From Cotesia glomerata (Eukaryota; Arthropoda; Insecta; Hymenoptera; Braconidae), in contig NC_058161.1 of NCBI RefSeq assembly GCF_020080835.1, positions 9,117,297-9,181,296 of the forward strand: a DNA stretch of 64,000 nucleotides. Reading direction: 5' to 3'. The notes under the pieces were generated by a model, which was not told the origin of the DNA, made no database searches, and worked only from the letters and a program-made list of their open reading frames with translations. The position numbers were made by a program, and so were the translations under genes. Position 1 is the first letter of the stretch; every line of letters starts with the position of its first letter. This document shows, piece by piece, positions 1 through 12,699 of the stretch.

Positions 1-3000
1 TTTCTCTTCTTATTCGTATATTTTTTTTTAAATCCTATTCTTCTGACAACCCCTCGGTTATCATCACTCTCGTCACGTATTCTCGCACCTCACCAGAAAA
101 CTCTTTAGTAAAAAAGGATGCCTTGGTCTTCACCATGAACAGAAATAACGTTTTGTCATAAGTCATAACGTGACTTACAGCCCTGGAAGTAAACCATAGA
201 ACAAAATACTTTATTATATGGCAATCCTTTTGATCCTAAAAAAACACCATTTTTATTATTAACATTAATAATGAACTAAACCAATAATTATAATTACTTT
301 AAAAAATAAAAAACATAGCCAAACACCAAAGAGTCAATTTAGGGATAATTTGTTCATCTTAGTGATATTTATATAATAACTCTTTGTACGAATTCTTCAG
401 TACATGCATACATCAATAAACATATGTATGAAATTGGTCACACGCGAACGATTCATTGATTAAAAGAGGTGATAGAAGAGTAACACACAGCTGGTCTAGA
501 GCATCAGTGCAGCAGCGGAACCAATTCATCCGTGAATCACGACTAGCAAACGTTATCAGAACATATCAATCCAATTATATTGTTGCCTTCGATTTTATCA
601 ATCCTTGGATGCTACCAACCAGCAGTAGCTCCAATACCAATAGCTTCGTACAATAACCAGCACAAAAATAACATTCAAGGACAATCCAAGTCTCAATGGG
701 TCTCAATGGTGCACAGCATCAGCAGTAACTCTATTTGTAATCCACTAAAAAATTTTCACCAGCCATCACTGAGCTGTAACGCTGCCGATTTATTGACTCA
801 CATCCATATAACGGTGCCGAGACCACCATTGCCGAGCATACTGATGACGATGACATTCCTCGTGATTGCAGTTTAGTTCTCTTCAAAATTTCAGCTTCAC
901 GTGACCAGTTTGACGAGGACGACAAAAAATAGCTTGATTCTGGTATCGCGTTGGTCAAACGCCACTTTTTTTTCAGGTTACCAGAGTACGAGAAGGTTAA
1001 CTTTTTGACAACAGCCAAAGCATGGGTGTTATGATACTGGCACGGACAAGCAACACCATCAAGCATTAGGGTGAGCATCGTTTCCACTGGCAGGTGTGTC
1101 TATCCGTTACACACCTAGCTATCTTTTTATTTCTTATAAGTTACTTGTGTTTCTTACCCTTGTCTTGTCTTTCTTGTCTGCTTTCTGAAACGTTATTAGT
1201 TAGGTTAGATGAATGTATATTTAAATTATTATTATCATTTATATTATTTCAGGTTAGTCGCCGGACAACCAGGATCGGCTGTTTCCTGAAAGATCTTCTT
1301 ATCAAGGACACGATTCACGACGTCACAAGTCACGTGCCCAAACGTTGATCACCTTAACACCGGTGTTGTCTTTATTGTCTGGCTGACCATCGCGTCTAAT
1401 AAGCCGTGACAGTTAGCCTTAATTTACTCTGACTCTTATTGCATTTATAATTTTTTTTATCAGGTCATCATCCCACTTTTTAATAAAAGATGATTTTTTT
1501 TAATACCGACACAACATTCATTTATTTTTTTATTTTTTGGAAGCCGAGTCGATTATTAAATCAGTTGACCGGCGAATTTTGGCAGTACTGAAACTGCTTG
1601 GTTACGATCCTCCATAGACATTAGTCTTCAGGACTCTAGGGTCGCGCAGGCTCAGAATTTTTTTAGTCCTTTACATCGAGCCGACTCCTTAGACGTTCGG
1701 TTTTTTGCAAATGGTATTCTCGCTTTTAAATGAACGGAAATAGTTAAAAAATTATCCGGGATAAAATGACGAAATTTATACGAAATTTGAAGGTTAAGTT
1801 TAACCTTTGTGTTATTTATTATCAAAACGTTTTAATTTTATTTGTTTAAAGTGTTATTTTTGGAATAGCTGGTGTTTGTCTTCCGGTTGCAATTAATAGA
1901 GAGTTACTTAAATCACGTACAAGTATGAGTGCATAGCAAACCCAATAGCGACGTTAGGCGGCTGGCAGCCGGCCTCACACTGGCTATGACTTTCTCACAC
2001 CGTCACCGATTACGCGCCCCGCCTTGTCACTCGCTGAAACCAACCCCTCTTTTACTATCTCAAGCTTTACCTCATCTACTACCGACCCCTTGTTGTACTG
2101 TTACTCCCTCTCTGCCTTTATTCATCCCCTTAAACACTCTCATCTCCTTCTTCTCGTCAACACTCCCAGCGCCTCACTACGGACGAAACCCAAATCATGT
2201 ACATTTTTTATCCCCCGTATACATAGATATTAGTAAAAACCTATTATCTAATAACAATACACTTTTTTATTAAATAAAATCCTACTAAAGCCCTCTTTTG
2301 TCTTCCACAATTACTTTCATTGGAGTAATTTCTTTATTAATTTTTTAATTTTAATTATAATGTTATAAATACTTTTTTATTTAATTACAAGAAAGCATTA
2401 AAATAATTGAAAAAATTTTGTTTACTTTCTTTGAATGATTACTTTTCTTAAAAAATTATAAAATTAACAATTTTGCAATTTACAGTTTTACTATAAAACA
2501 AAAGATTCAATTTATGGACAAATATTTCCTTCTTTTATTAAAATAAATTTTTTATTAAAAATTAGTTTTAATAATGAAATCAGGAAGAAAACAGAATATA
2601 TGTTAAAAAAATATTAAGACTATGAAAAAAAAATTTGTTCTAAGCAAAAAAGAGTTTTAAACAATAAAAGAATTAATAAAGTATTAAAAAATAAATAAGA
2701 TATTTTCTCAACATGGTCATTTATTATTCATATTTATCAACACTCGTATAATTTAGTTTATATCTCTCGTCTTACTTTTTTCAATTTATTTATTTTATAC
2801 TTGTTTCACTATTTCAAGTATGCAAGTACACATTCAGCCCTAACTTAGCGACAAAATAATCATATTATTTGTGAAAATTAACATACATAAGTGGACGTGA
2901 GTATGCATATAATATAAATAGAACAAATTGATGCAAATAAGCTTTACAGCTCCGTGGAGCACGTGTACAATTTTAAAAATTACTTATGTTTGGCATTTTG

Positions 3001-3198
3001 TTCGCTTTGGTAAATTAAACAGACATTAAAAAAGTATGGAAGACTATGTAGATTCAATGAAATATATATAAAAATAAACATAACATTAAAATAAAGCTTA
3101 CAAGTGTAAATAAACTATAAAATATAAATTTTTACATTAGAATTAGATTTGATTTAATTTTAATTAATTAAATATTCAATTGGAAGCTTTTAAAATAT
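1..3198. other. Non-coding stretch, no gene supported
   Basis: AT-rich sequence with no spliced reading frame I can defend. Positions 731-1087 on the minus strand hold a Ser-rich open frame (118 codons) without recognisable motifs or an ATG start. A small hairpin lies at about 1090-1116 (arms AGGTGTGT/ACACACCT). Positions about 1930-2220 are richer in C and T than their surroundings and could be an untranslated exon or promoter of a gene outside the window. The rest is A/T-rich with homopolymer runs. Confidence 0.5.
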
Positions 3199-4169
3199 TT
3201 AAATAATCTGACACTGACAGTTAAAGCATCCAGTTGGAGAATACGTGCGAGTATGTGGATGAGGTAATTTTGTAGGACCTAGATTCAACGAATCCTCGCT
3301 TCCCTCGCTGAGTTCTTCGATACTGAAAGTGTCAGTAAGATCTTGTTTATGTTTACTCGTATCCTTGCCCCGCGAGATTGGAAATAAAGTAGTTTCATCC
3401 TCGCTGAAAACAACAATATTGAATTATAAAATTTCTAACTTATGTTATTGTTTTTCTTAATTTATAAAAGATAAAGAATATATTTCACCTTTCGCTGTCA
3501 CTTTGCCAGTACTCTACCAAGGGATGATGTTCGTTAGACTTGTGCGGAATGGGAAGTCTCTGGATTGGTATCAAACCACTCGAACTACTGGATAGTGTAG
3601 TTTTATCAGTGTTGGATAATTTTATGTAGTCTGATCCCCGCTGGATCCTTTTGGCCTGTTCTATTCTCGCTTCTGTTAAAAAAATTGTCAAAAATTAAAA
3701 ATTGATGAGTTAAATAAAATTAAAACTAATAATATTACTCGTTTAATCAAGTTGTAAATAACCTAATATAAATGTTTAACTTAAATTAACTTACCTAGTT
3801 TTTTTTGTAATTGTTTTGTAGTACTGCGCTGAGGGGGTTGCGCTTGATTGCTACTACAACTACTGTCGCTTGTCTATACAATTGTTTAATTAAATAATAT
3901 TAATTTATATTTTCTACCTTACAAACATTATCTTATTATTATTATGAAAAATACCGATAAAAATTAAATAGAAAAACCATAAAAAAGTCTATGAAAATCA
4001 ATTATAATTATAACTACTAATTAAAATTATAATAAAATTTTTTTTCAGGCAGATTTGATGTGATTACTTGATTGATAAATAAATAAATTTGAAAACTTAC
4101 TAAAAACAATCTATCATCTTCAACATGATTCATAGGTTTTGGATCACTGTCAATTCCACTATCTTCCAT
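3199..4169 (-). CDS. Uncharacterised 178-aa protein, four exons, possible C-terminal CaaX box
   Basis: Exons 4169-4101, 3873-3795, 3672-3489 and 3403-3199 join in frame across canonical GT/AG introns to give 178 residues. I do not recognise the family. The N-terminus is acidic and Ser-rich (MEDSGIDSDPKP); then comes a short basic Lys/Arg/Gln stretch (KKLEARIEQAKRIQRG), a Ser run, a Glu/Ser-rich segment (FSIEELSEGSED), and a Cys-rich end (GCFNCQCQII). The last four residues, CQII, fit a CaaX prenylation box, and the two Cys just upstream could be acylated; this is inference from the motif only. There is no signal peptide or membrane helix, so it is probably cytosolic or membrane-tethered by lipid. 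The ATG at 4169 is the first in frame. It is divergent from the dynein gene and shares its upstream region. Confidence 0.7.
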
Positions 4170-4962
4170 AATACTTTTATGTTTTTAAATCTCTGAAAAA
4201 TAAAAAAATATTAGTACTCTTATTTACCGATAATTATATCTTTTAATTTAATTAAAAAAAAAAAAAATCAAATTAATACTTAATATGAAGATTTCAATAA
4301 ATACCCATATGGACAACTTGTTGGAATGCGATGATGATAATGTTAATCAGGCACCGAAGTAAAGTATTGATTCGCTCGGATGATATAATTCAAAAAATTT
4401 AATAAAATAGCAACCCGACAGCATATCTTAAATTATTGAAATAATATAAAATAAGATATGTAAAGTAATATAACTTAAATGTGAAGAAGAACAAAAAAAA
4501 TAACTTTTTGCTTCATACTTTCAGTACACGGGCTGTGTCAAACTGATGGCACATGCACTCTACAACTCGACTCTACTACAGTGTGTGGATATTGTATTGA
4601 TTTTCAGTGGACGACGACGCGAAAACATCTAAGGCTTATGAAACAGTATCTTATTTTTTAGGAAAATAATAATAAATAAATAGTTTAGGTTATTGTTATC
4701 GTTTTAAAATTTATTGGTACATATCAGAGAAGTTAATACAAGGTATTGGATGAATTGAAAGTTATATACAGTAAAATGAGAAAATTAGTAAAAATATTGC
4801 ATCGCCAATCACGAGACGTTATCATGACATTATCGGGTAAAATAAAAAATTATTGAATAGCGGTATCCAAGGCAACCGTATGCTGATATTATCATAAAAT
4901 TAATGAAGATATGTGAAATACTCAATTAAAAGTTATATTTAGAAACATTATTTGATTAAAAC
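4170..4962. promoter_or_regulatory. Probable bidirectional promoter region
   Basis: The interval separates the ATG of the minus-strand 178-aa gene from the ATG of the plus-strand dynein intermediate chain gene, so it should hold both transcription starts. The segment about 4520-4630 is clearly richer in G and C than its surroundings and contains initiator-like TCAGT sequences (for example near 4520 and 4600). No TATA box can be assigned confidently. The rest is AT-rich and may be 5' UTR or intron. Confidence 0.4.
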
Positions 4963-7900
4963 ATGCCACAAACAATGAAAAAGAGTCCTTCGAAGATTTC
5001 AGATATTAGCAGAGACGTGAGTACTACTGTTTCGATATTTTCTCTTGGTTATTAATTAATTTATTATTTAACCTCACTATTGTACTATTTTTTTTTATTC
5101 TTCTGCAATTTTTATTAGTAATTGATTTTATTAATCTTAATAAATTTTTTATTACTTTTTTTATGATTTTAAAAATTTATATTATTTACTTGTCTGTATA
5201 ATTTTTGATAACAAATTTACCATTTCTTCTTACATAATTTTTTTTTTATAATTTCTTTATTAATTATTAGATACGATTAATAATTTTTTTTTTAAATTAA
5301 AAGACAGTAAAGCAATAAATAATAAAAACCGTTTTTTTTTTTTTTAGCTGAGTGTTGCAAGAGGTCGAACTTCAAGAATGGATTTAGCTGCCGGCGATAT
5401 GGACTGGTGGAAAGGAAAAGTATTTTTAAGGCCAGAAGATCAATTACAGTTAACAGAAGCAGTAAGTTGAAATTTCGCAGAGCAAAACCAAAAAAAAAAG
5501 TAAAGTTAAAAATTTATTCAAATTATAAATTAAGGAATTGCAAGAAGAAATAACAAAAGTACTTACATCGGGTGATCCTCGAACATCTGATGCACTAGTC
5601 GAGTGGTCGTGGAAAGAACACAAGTTTTTAAAACTGCCCAATCCATCAAACATAATTACCATAATAAATATCCCTGGAACGCTTTTACACCGAGACTCAG
5701 AAGATGCAAAAAAGCAGCTGGCCGGCGGTTACCAAGGTAAAACAAAATATATTGCACAATAAAAACAGCTAGGAAATAAATTTTATGGAAAAATATATAA
5801 AATATATTTGCAAGAAATTTTCAATCAGCTGCTGAAGAATTAATAGAGGGAAGAGAAGCCACTGAACAAGTCGCGGAAACTGAAGAAGATAGAGAAGACG
5901 ACGATGCTGGTAATTTTATACTTTTTACTTCACAAAAACGGTTATATCTATTTACTACTTAATTATTTTTTTCTTTTGAAACTTTTGATATTCTAGATGA
6001 TGAAGCTGATGGTAAACAAGGCGATGGGGCTGGAGAACAAGAAATCGAGGCTGAGGAAGAAGAAATTAGCATGGGAAAACCTAAAAAAGTCCCAAATCAA
6101 TTTAATTTTTGTGAACGTGCTGCTCTAACTTACAGTAATCCTGTTCGAGTACGTAATTTAATTATTTATCAATATTTTATTAACCCACTTTCTTGACAAT
6201 ATTAAACTGAAACCATTTTTAAACAAAAAAATAAATAAATAAACCAGGACATGAGTACGCAGACAGTCCCACCGCCGACAGCTTCGTTTAATTCCCATGT
6301 ATTCCAATGGATTATCTTTGACGAGTATCAAGAGGATTATGCCCGTCAGCAACGTGAAAAAAAAGAAAAGGAGCGCAAACAGTTGATCCCCCAACAACAA
6401 AAGCAGCAGAAAGAAGAAGTGAAAAAAAAAACACCGGTTGAAACTGTGGCCGTTCACCAACGAATGCTCCGGACTGCTAAAACTCTCGAGCGTATGGTTA
6501 ATCAAAATATCTACGATGAAATATCACATGGTAAATTTTATTGAATTAAACCTCTTAAATAGTTTTAATTGATTGAATGAACGTTTTAAGATTACCGATA
6601 TTGGAATGATCCAAGTGACGAATTCAAAGATGGCGAAGGTTCCTTGCTGCCTTTATGGAAATTTCAGTACGACAAGACCAAAAAACATGACGTAACAGAT
6701 ATGTGTTTCAATGCCCGCTACTATGATTTATTTGCAGTCTCTTTTGGATCCTGTAAGAAAATTTTTAGTTAATAAATGATCAAAAATGTTTTTGAAATTT
6801 TTTTAATCTCAAAATTGTTTCTAGTGTCCTTTGATAGTCCTGTGTCATATGGAACGGTTTGTTTATTCAGTTTGAAGAATCCGTCATATCCGGAGTGGAT
6901 TTGTGTCACTGAATCCCCGGTAATGTGTCTGGACTTCAACATTCAACACCCTCATCTTCTTGTTATCGGTAAAAACTAAAAAATCGGTTTTTAATGCACA
7001 GAGAGAAAAAATCTATGTTTAAAAATATAGACATTATTGTGAAAAGAAATTAACTTATTGAAAATTGTCAACAATTTTTTTTAGCTCAAGAAATCAAAAA
7101 TTTTTTCGCAGTAACTTTCTTGTTGATAAAAATTTTTTTAGATTTGGGAAAAAACAATTTCGGATGAAAATTCGCAAGTTGATTATTTAAATTTATTTTT
7201 TTCCAAATCTAAAAAAACTTTTTTTCAACAAGAAAGTTACTATGAGAAAAATTTTGATTTCTTCAGTAGAAATAAAATTGCTGAAAATTTTCAACGAATT
7301 AATTTCTTGTCACAACAATGCCCATGATTGTAAAAGGAAATTTTTTCTTAGTATGTCAATACTTGACTGTTTAAGTACTTAATATAATTTATATAAATAT
7401 GAAAGGTACTAAGGATGGTACAGTAGCAGTTTATAATGTAATGCTACCGGCAACTGCGCCTCAATATAAAAGTAACGAAGTTGTTCAGAAACACGGAGGG
7501 ATTGTTTGGGAAGTAAGATGGGCGCCGGATACGGAAGAAGGCAATTTGACATTTTACAGCGTGAGTATTGATGGTAAAATAAATCATTGGGTATTATATC
7601 AAAATGAATTGGGTTTGACAACAATTATGACTTTATATTTGAATCGATCACCAATTCCTGGTCCTGATGGTTCTTTTATTACTCTCAAAGGTAATTGTTA
7701 TTTAAAACAAGTTTTTTGTAGTGCTCATTGTTATCAATAAGTTGCTCAATTTTAAGAATGATTCAAAAATAAGAAAAAAATTTTTTTTTCAGGCTGCGGA
7801 ACTTGTTTAGCATTTCATCCAACAGACCACGATATATTTTTGGTTGGCACTGAAGAGGGAACAATTTATAAATGCAATACGGCTTTCAGTAGCACTTATA

Positions 7901-8554
7901 TGCTGACATACAATGAAGCACATAATATGCCGGTTTATCGAATTGTTTTTAACAAATTTAATTCCAATATATTTGCTAGTTGTTCTGGCGATTGGAGGAT
8001 TAAAATCTGGGAAGACAATCGATTGTGAGTGTTTTAAAAAAATTTTTTTTATGAAATAATTTCTAAGGATGAGTTATTCCAGAGAACCTTTGTTTATGTT
8101 TGATCTTGGAGTACCGATTGGAGACATTCAGTGGGCGCCATACAGCTCGACAGTCCTGGCAAGTGTTTCTAATGATGGAAAAGTCACAGTATTTGATTTA
8201 AATGTCAATAAATACCGACCAATTTGTACTCAGCCAATCGTTAGTAAGAAGAGAAATAAATTAACAAGATTGGCTTTTAATAATGAGCTACCTTTTATTA
8301 TTGTCGGCGATGATAAGTAAGTACAATTGAATTTAACTATTGAATAATTAAAAATTAATGTAAATGTTTGTTATAGGGGAACAGTAAACAGTTTAAAACT
8401 ATCACCCAATTTACGAGCTAAAGTGAAACCAACAAAAAAACAAATGCATCTAAATCATGCAGAATTGGAAGCAATGAAATTAGAACGATTATTAAGCTTT
8501 GTACGCGAACCGCCAAATTTGACAACTCCGAAAGAGAAAAAAGATGCTAAATAA
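4963..8554 (+). CDS. DNAI1: Axonemal dynein intermediate chain 1 (outer arm, WD-repeat)
   Basis: Twelve exons: 4963-5016, 5348-5461, 5535-5736, 5829-5909, 5997-6148, 6248-6530, 6591-6752, 6825-6968, 7406-7690, 7793-8024, 8083-8316, 8377-8554. They join in frame to 706 residues, close to the length of animal DNAI1. The N-terminal third carries the family signature around DMDWWKGKVFLRPEDQLQL, an acidic linker (DREDDDADDEADG), and a charged, Lys/Gln-rich segment near residues 220-265. The C-terminal part has WD-type repeats, for example ASCSGDWRIKIWED and ASVSNDGKVTVFDL. The protein is known to attach outer-arm dynein heavy chains to axonemal doublets; in insects that means sperm tails and chordotonal sensory cilia. 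The ATG at 4963 is in frame with the first good donor. Intron 8 (6969-7405) carries a fold-back repeat. Alternatives within the family (DNAI2) fit less well by the N-terminal signature. Confidence 0.93.
6996..7355. repeat. Fold-back (MITE-like) repeat in dynein intron 8
   Basis: The two halves of this intronic stretch are reverse complements with scattered mismatches: AAATTTTTT/AAGAAATC-rich arms, AGTAACTTTCTTGTTGA near 7110-7126 pairs with TCAACAAGAAAGTTACT near 7226-7242, and AGATTTGG near 7140 pairs with CCAAATCT near 7203. The outer ends resemble the CACAGAGAGAAAAAAT / TTTTTTCTTAGT type termini of the small elements seen elsewhere in the window. The intron is otherwise normal. Confidence 0.7.
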
Positions 8555-9408
8555 ATATTTTTGACATCAAAAATTTATACTGTTATTGAATAATAGGATT
8601 TTAAGAAATAGTTCAATTTACTGCCATAAATACATTGTTATAAAATGCATCAAATTTAGTTCTTGTACTAATTCATCAGCTGATGCAATAGATAGTTATT
8701 CTAATAACCTTGATTGATAGAATCATAAGATTATAATCCTTAAATCCTTGCTATAAATACATATAGTCGATATAATCTGCATTTATGTAAGGGAGGATTC
8801 TATTTATAGACCTAAGATGAAGATATATTATTTTGATGTTTTATATTTTGATATTTAATTTCACTTTAAATAAATAAGTCATTAATTGAACAAAACTTAC
8901 GCTGTAGATAAAAAATAAAATTATGAAAGATAAATCAAATTTTCAGATAGTAAACCAGTAAATTACTCCAATAAATAATTCTACACTCTAATGACTAGTA
9001 CGCAGGAATCATGGACAGATGAAGAATTATAAAGATTCAATAAATAATTCACATACTGTATTTTTTGTTCAATAATTATTATTATCTCCCAAACATAAAA
9101 TCATAACTGCACAATTTAGTTAAACATTAATATGAGTAAGAGTTAAAAAAAAGTTTTATTTAAGTATAGCAAAAAACTGAGCAATATGTCAAGTAATTGA
9201 TTATGTCATTCTATTGCATACTTTATTGAATATTATTGGCACCATTCCCCAAGTAATCGACCGTAAACAATCTAGATAACGTTAAACTTGACACATTTAT
9301 TATTAATAAAAATGAATGGAATGATTATTAATAATAAATCTAACTACAGAGCCTAAATAACAGGAGATCGGAGAAAAATAGTTATAATTATTAAAATCTA
9401 GCACTTAA
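8555..9408. other. Convergent intergenic spacer with 3' UTRs
   Basis: The spacer lies between the stop codons of the dynein intermediate chain gene (+) and FKRP (-). It must contain both 3' UTRs; several AATAAA-like signals occur on each strand. No reading frame of note and no RNA gene seen. Confidence 0.6.
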
Positions 9409-11114
9409 CTAATTAAATAATTTCCCAGGTAATTCTGGATTCTCGACAACACCTTTATAATACTTTATTTCCAAAAAATCCCTAATATTATTAGGACTAG
9501 GCACTTGCCTACCCGCAAATTCGATACTCGACATTGGATGCAAAAATTGTTCCGGAAAATCGCGGTTCTTCAAAAACCAAGAATCGCGTGTCATTGTACC
9601 ATTTTTAACATAAAATGGGAGTAAATTAACATGTAAACGATTTATTTTAGAATATTGGACTTTATAAAATTCTCCCTCAGTCGCTTTCTCCCAAACAAAC
9701 CCGTGATTATCGGTGACAGGTTTATTACGTGCTTTTACTAACCACGGTGAACGATTTAGATCATCCCGATTGATCCCGATTTCTACTTGATAATCCCACG
9801 GTAGAATGTCACCATTTTTCATTGCACCCAACAACGAACTGCCCTCTAGCCAGAACCTGATTCCCACCTCTTCTAATTTATCAAAAACGTGATGAGCAAC
9901 TTTACGTAGACCAGCCAGGCAACAAGGTGGTGTGAAACGGTTTTGATACAGATACGATGGTACTCCATTAACTATCGATCCAAAACAACGTGGCGTATCT
10001 CGTGAACATCCATACCAATCAACAGCACCCGATGCTCTTATTACTCTTTTGAATCCTAATTTTTCGAACATCGATCGTTCTCGTTTTTGATGGAGCTGTT
10101 GCAATTTCCATTGTGATTGTTGACTTCGAAACAATGGTTTTCCTTCATTCAGCTGATGATTCTTCATTATATTAATCTAATAAAATTATTTATATTTATT
10201 ATTATATAAGATAATAATTTTCTACAAGCATTGAAAACTAAAAAATTAATTTTACAAAAAAATAATCCAAAAATTTTTGCATACTAAATACTCACTTTGA
10301 TATTAGCAACAGTTGTTTGCAGATACAATGCATCCATAAACGGCAACATGAATGGATCAGATAATTTTTTTAATGCATGTGTATCAATTAGAGTCGCATG
10401 TTTACCGGTAATAGCATCGCAAGTTGTACCAGTCGTTTTGGTAACACGCAAATTCCATTCTTTTATCTTAACATGTAATTCTAAACAATTCAAAGAATTT
10501 TTGCCAATTGGTAATGCTATCGCACCTGTTTCTGTTGCATGTAATACAGCTTCCTATAATTTGTAAAAACCAATTATATTAACTATTTAGAAATCTTCAA
10601 AAAATTTGAACTTCATAAGAATATAAATGAAAAAAAAATAGATATAAACCTGTAAAACTTGTTTACTTGATATCCTCGTAGCGTCAGGTAAAAATAGCAC
10701 GAATTTAGTCTGTATAAAATAAAGCGGATTTCTATCTTCGAAAGACCTATTAAAGTCTGGTTGTAAATTTATTAATTTAACATTATTTAAACTATCATTT
10801 GCAAAATTTAACTCGAGTGGTGGGTAAGGTAATTCGTTACAAACTATAAGTATGGGCATGGCAGGAAATGAATTAAGGACGGAGTCTACTGTTGCCGCAA
10901 CATCATTTTCCAATGTTTCAAATTGGCGTATTACTATTGTAATTAATCGTGCTAATCTTCGATGAAGCTTCTGGGGGTTGTCCATCGAAACGGTGGTGCC
11001 CGTTGACGATTTTAATGTATTCTGTGATGTAAATAACCACCATATCTTATGCCACACAATTATATTACCAAGTAACGCCAGAACCAACAAAGTTCTCACG
11101 AACTTTACTCGCAT
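9409..11114 (-). CDS. FKRP: Fukutin-related protein (ribitol-5-phosphate transferase family)
   Basis: Three exons (11114-10650, 10553-10296, 10176-9409) join in frame to 496 residues; human FKRP has 495. The N-terminus is a short basic stretch then a single hydrophobic segment (about residues 7-29), as expected of a Golgi type II membrane protein. The C-terminal catalytic domain is well conserved: the four Cys of the zinc-finger loop are present (about 298, 305, 326, 327, in WYGCSRDTPRC and PPCCLAGL), followed by FWLEGSSLLGA, GFVWEKATEGEFYKVQYS and LHVNLLPFY. Family members add ribitol-5-phosphate to the core M3 glycan of alpha-dystroglycan. The usual WDYDVDLG metal-binding motif reads WDYQVEIG here (Asp369 kept, then Gln371 and Glu373), which might alter activity. 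It runs head to tail with the ASNA1 fragment. Confidence 0.93.
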
Positions 11115-12237
11115 TATTTTTATCGATTGGTGAGTGTTGTCATTGCACCCGACAACGCAACCGTTTGATTTAATATTTTATTTACTTGTTGTTTAAACTT
11201 TTACTCCAGTTATTTTTTGTTCACTTTACGATTATTATTTTATCAATGAAATACATTGTCGGTTATTATTTAATAAGGTTTATACAATGACCTGGAGGGT
11301 GAAGTCTTTGATTAAACAATCACGCGCATGCGATTCCATTTACGAACATGCGCTACAATTTTTTTTTTTACTATAATAACAATATAAACATGTAACAGTT
11401 TAATTACTCCTACATTATTTACTATTTTCATTTATTCCATTCCACAGGCGCAGTATGTGGCAAATTAATGAGTTGTCGTTGGGATCAATTTGCTGGTATC
11501 ACTTGTCGTGGGATCAAATGACATAAAACCATTCTGTTAAACAGAAACCTCAGTTGTCATTTTAATATTTAATAGTTTTTTTATTTCTATCAATAATTCG
11601 TATAAATTTAAGTAATAAATAAATCATAATTTTATTCTTGAATAAAAAAATTTATTTTTTTATTTAAATGTATAATTTTATTATCCTTACGTAAAATTGC
11701 AGTTTATAATTAATTTATTTACGTATAATATGATTAATGAATGACAATATTTCTGTAAATTTTGAATTAAAAAATTTAATTCATATAACATTAACAAATA
11801 AATTCAAATTACTTATAACTTCGTCAGATAAGATAATTCATGATTTTTCACTATTAATTTTCATGATTCAAATTAATTTCTTTATGTACTTTAAAATACA
11901 ATTAATATTTTTCTTAAATACACTTATAAAAGCAAACCTTTGACCAGTAATTAAATAGAAAAAAATGATTAATCAACAGATTCTGGTACAAGATACCGAG
12001 TGACTACTGGAAATTTTATTGTAATAGTCGTTAGTATTGTCGACCGGACGCACGACAGAAACTAAAGAAAAAAAAAGTATCTTAAGTAACAACTTTTTTT
12101 TCACAAATTAATTAATATTTATAAATATAAAATTTAGATGATGTGACACTTTTGGCCCTCATTGCATTCAAATTTTCCTCTCAATTATTAATATTTATTA
12201 TTATTATTATCGTTATTATTACTCATTGTAATAATAA
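11115..12237. other. Intergenic spacer, FKRP upstream region
   Basis: Contains the presumed FKRP promoter next to 11114 and the 3' UTR of the ASNA1 gene at the other end. About 11318-11355 holds a short inverted repeat (GCGCATG / CATGCGC). The remainder is A/T-rich with no frame that looks coding. Confidence 0.5.
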
Positions 12238-12550
12238 TTAAGGCTTGTATGGCTTGACAAGATTTTCGGAGAATTCCTTGACATGTTCAACACCTCGAAC
12301 TTCACGTTCGAGTAAAGGAAGTTTTGTGACATGGAAATCCTCATAAAGATCCATGATCTTAAAAATAATTTACCATAAAATAAATTTAGTGATTAATACA
12401 ATTCATAAGTTAATCAAGTACATATACGTGACATACCTGGTCTAAATACTTTCTTTGGACTTTGTGCCGAGCTAAACAGAGCCTGCATGGTACGTCACCA
12501 TCCTTTAAGAACAGCAACTGGTTGACGATAATATTGTGCGTGTCGATACC
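12238..12550 (-). CDS. ASNA1: ATPase GET3/ASNA1 (TRC40), 3' part only, truncated by assembly gap
   Basis: Two exons are visible: at least 12550-12437, whose 5' end is lost in the N gap, and 12357-12238 with the stop. They encode 77 residues from the C-terminus: DTHNIIVNQL, the zinc-binding PCRLCLARHK (CxxC), YLDQ, LYEDFHVTKLPLL and EVRG, all signatures of GET3. The protein is a cytosolic homodimeric ATPase that carries tail-anchored membrane proteins to the ER; the CxxC motif holds the dimer zinc. The P-loop and switch regions are not in the window; nothing on the far side of the gap looks like them. The missing 5' part most likely lies inside the gap, whose round size of 100 N suggests a placeholder. 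Confidence 0.92.
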
Positions 12551-12650
12551 NNNNNNNNNNNNNNNNNNNNNNNNNNNNNNNNNNNNNNNNNNNNNNNNNN
12601 NNNNNNNNNNNNNNNNNNNNNNNNNNNNNNNNNNNNNNNNNNNNNNNNNN
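12551..12650. other. Assembly gap of 100 N
   Basis: One hundred consecutive N. The left edge falls inside an ASNA1 coding exon, while the right edge is repeat-like sequence, so the true gap is probably much longer than 100 bases. Confidence 0.99.
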
Positions 12651-12699
12651 ACACCCTAATGTACACTGTCGCTTATATTGTCTTTAGTTTGACATTTCC

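Noticed and set aside
731..1087. 118-codon minus-strand open frame, Ser-rich
   Set aside because: It starts at GTG, has no domain, no convincing flanking splice sites and the other strand is also partly open.
1929..2273. Open frame of 114 codons on the + strand, Pro/Leu/Ser-rich
   Set aside because: Composition follows a C/T-rich tract; two overlapping frames are both open, which points to base composition rather than coding.
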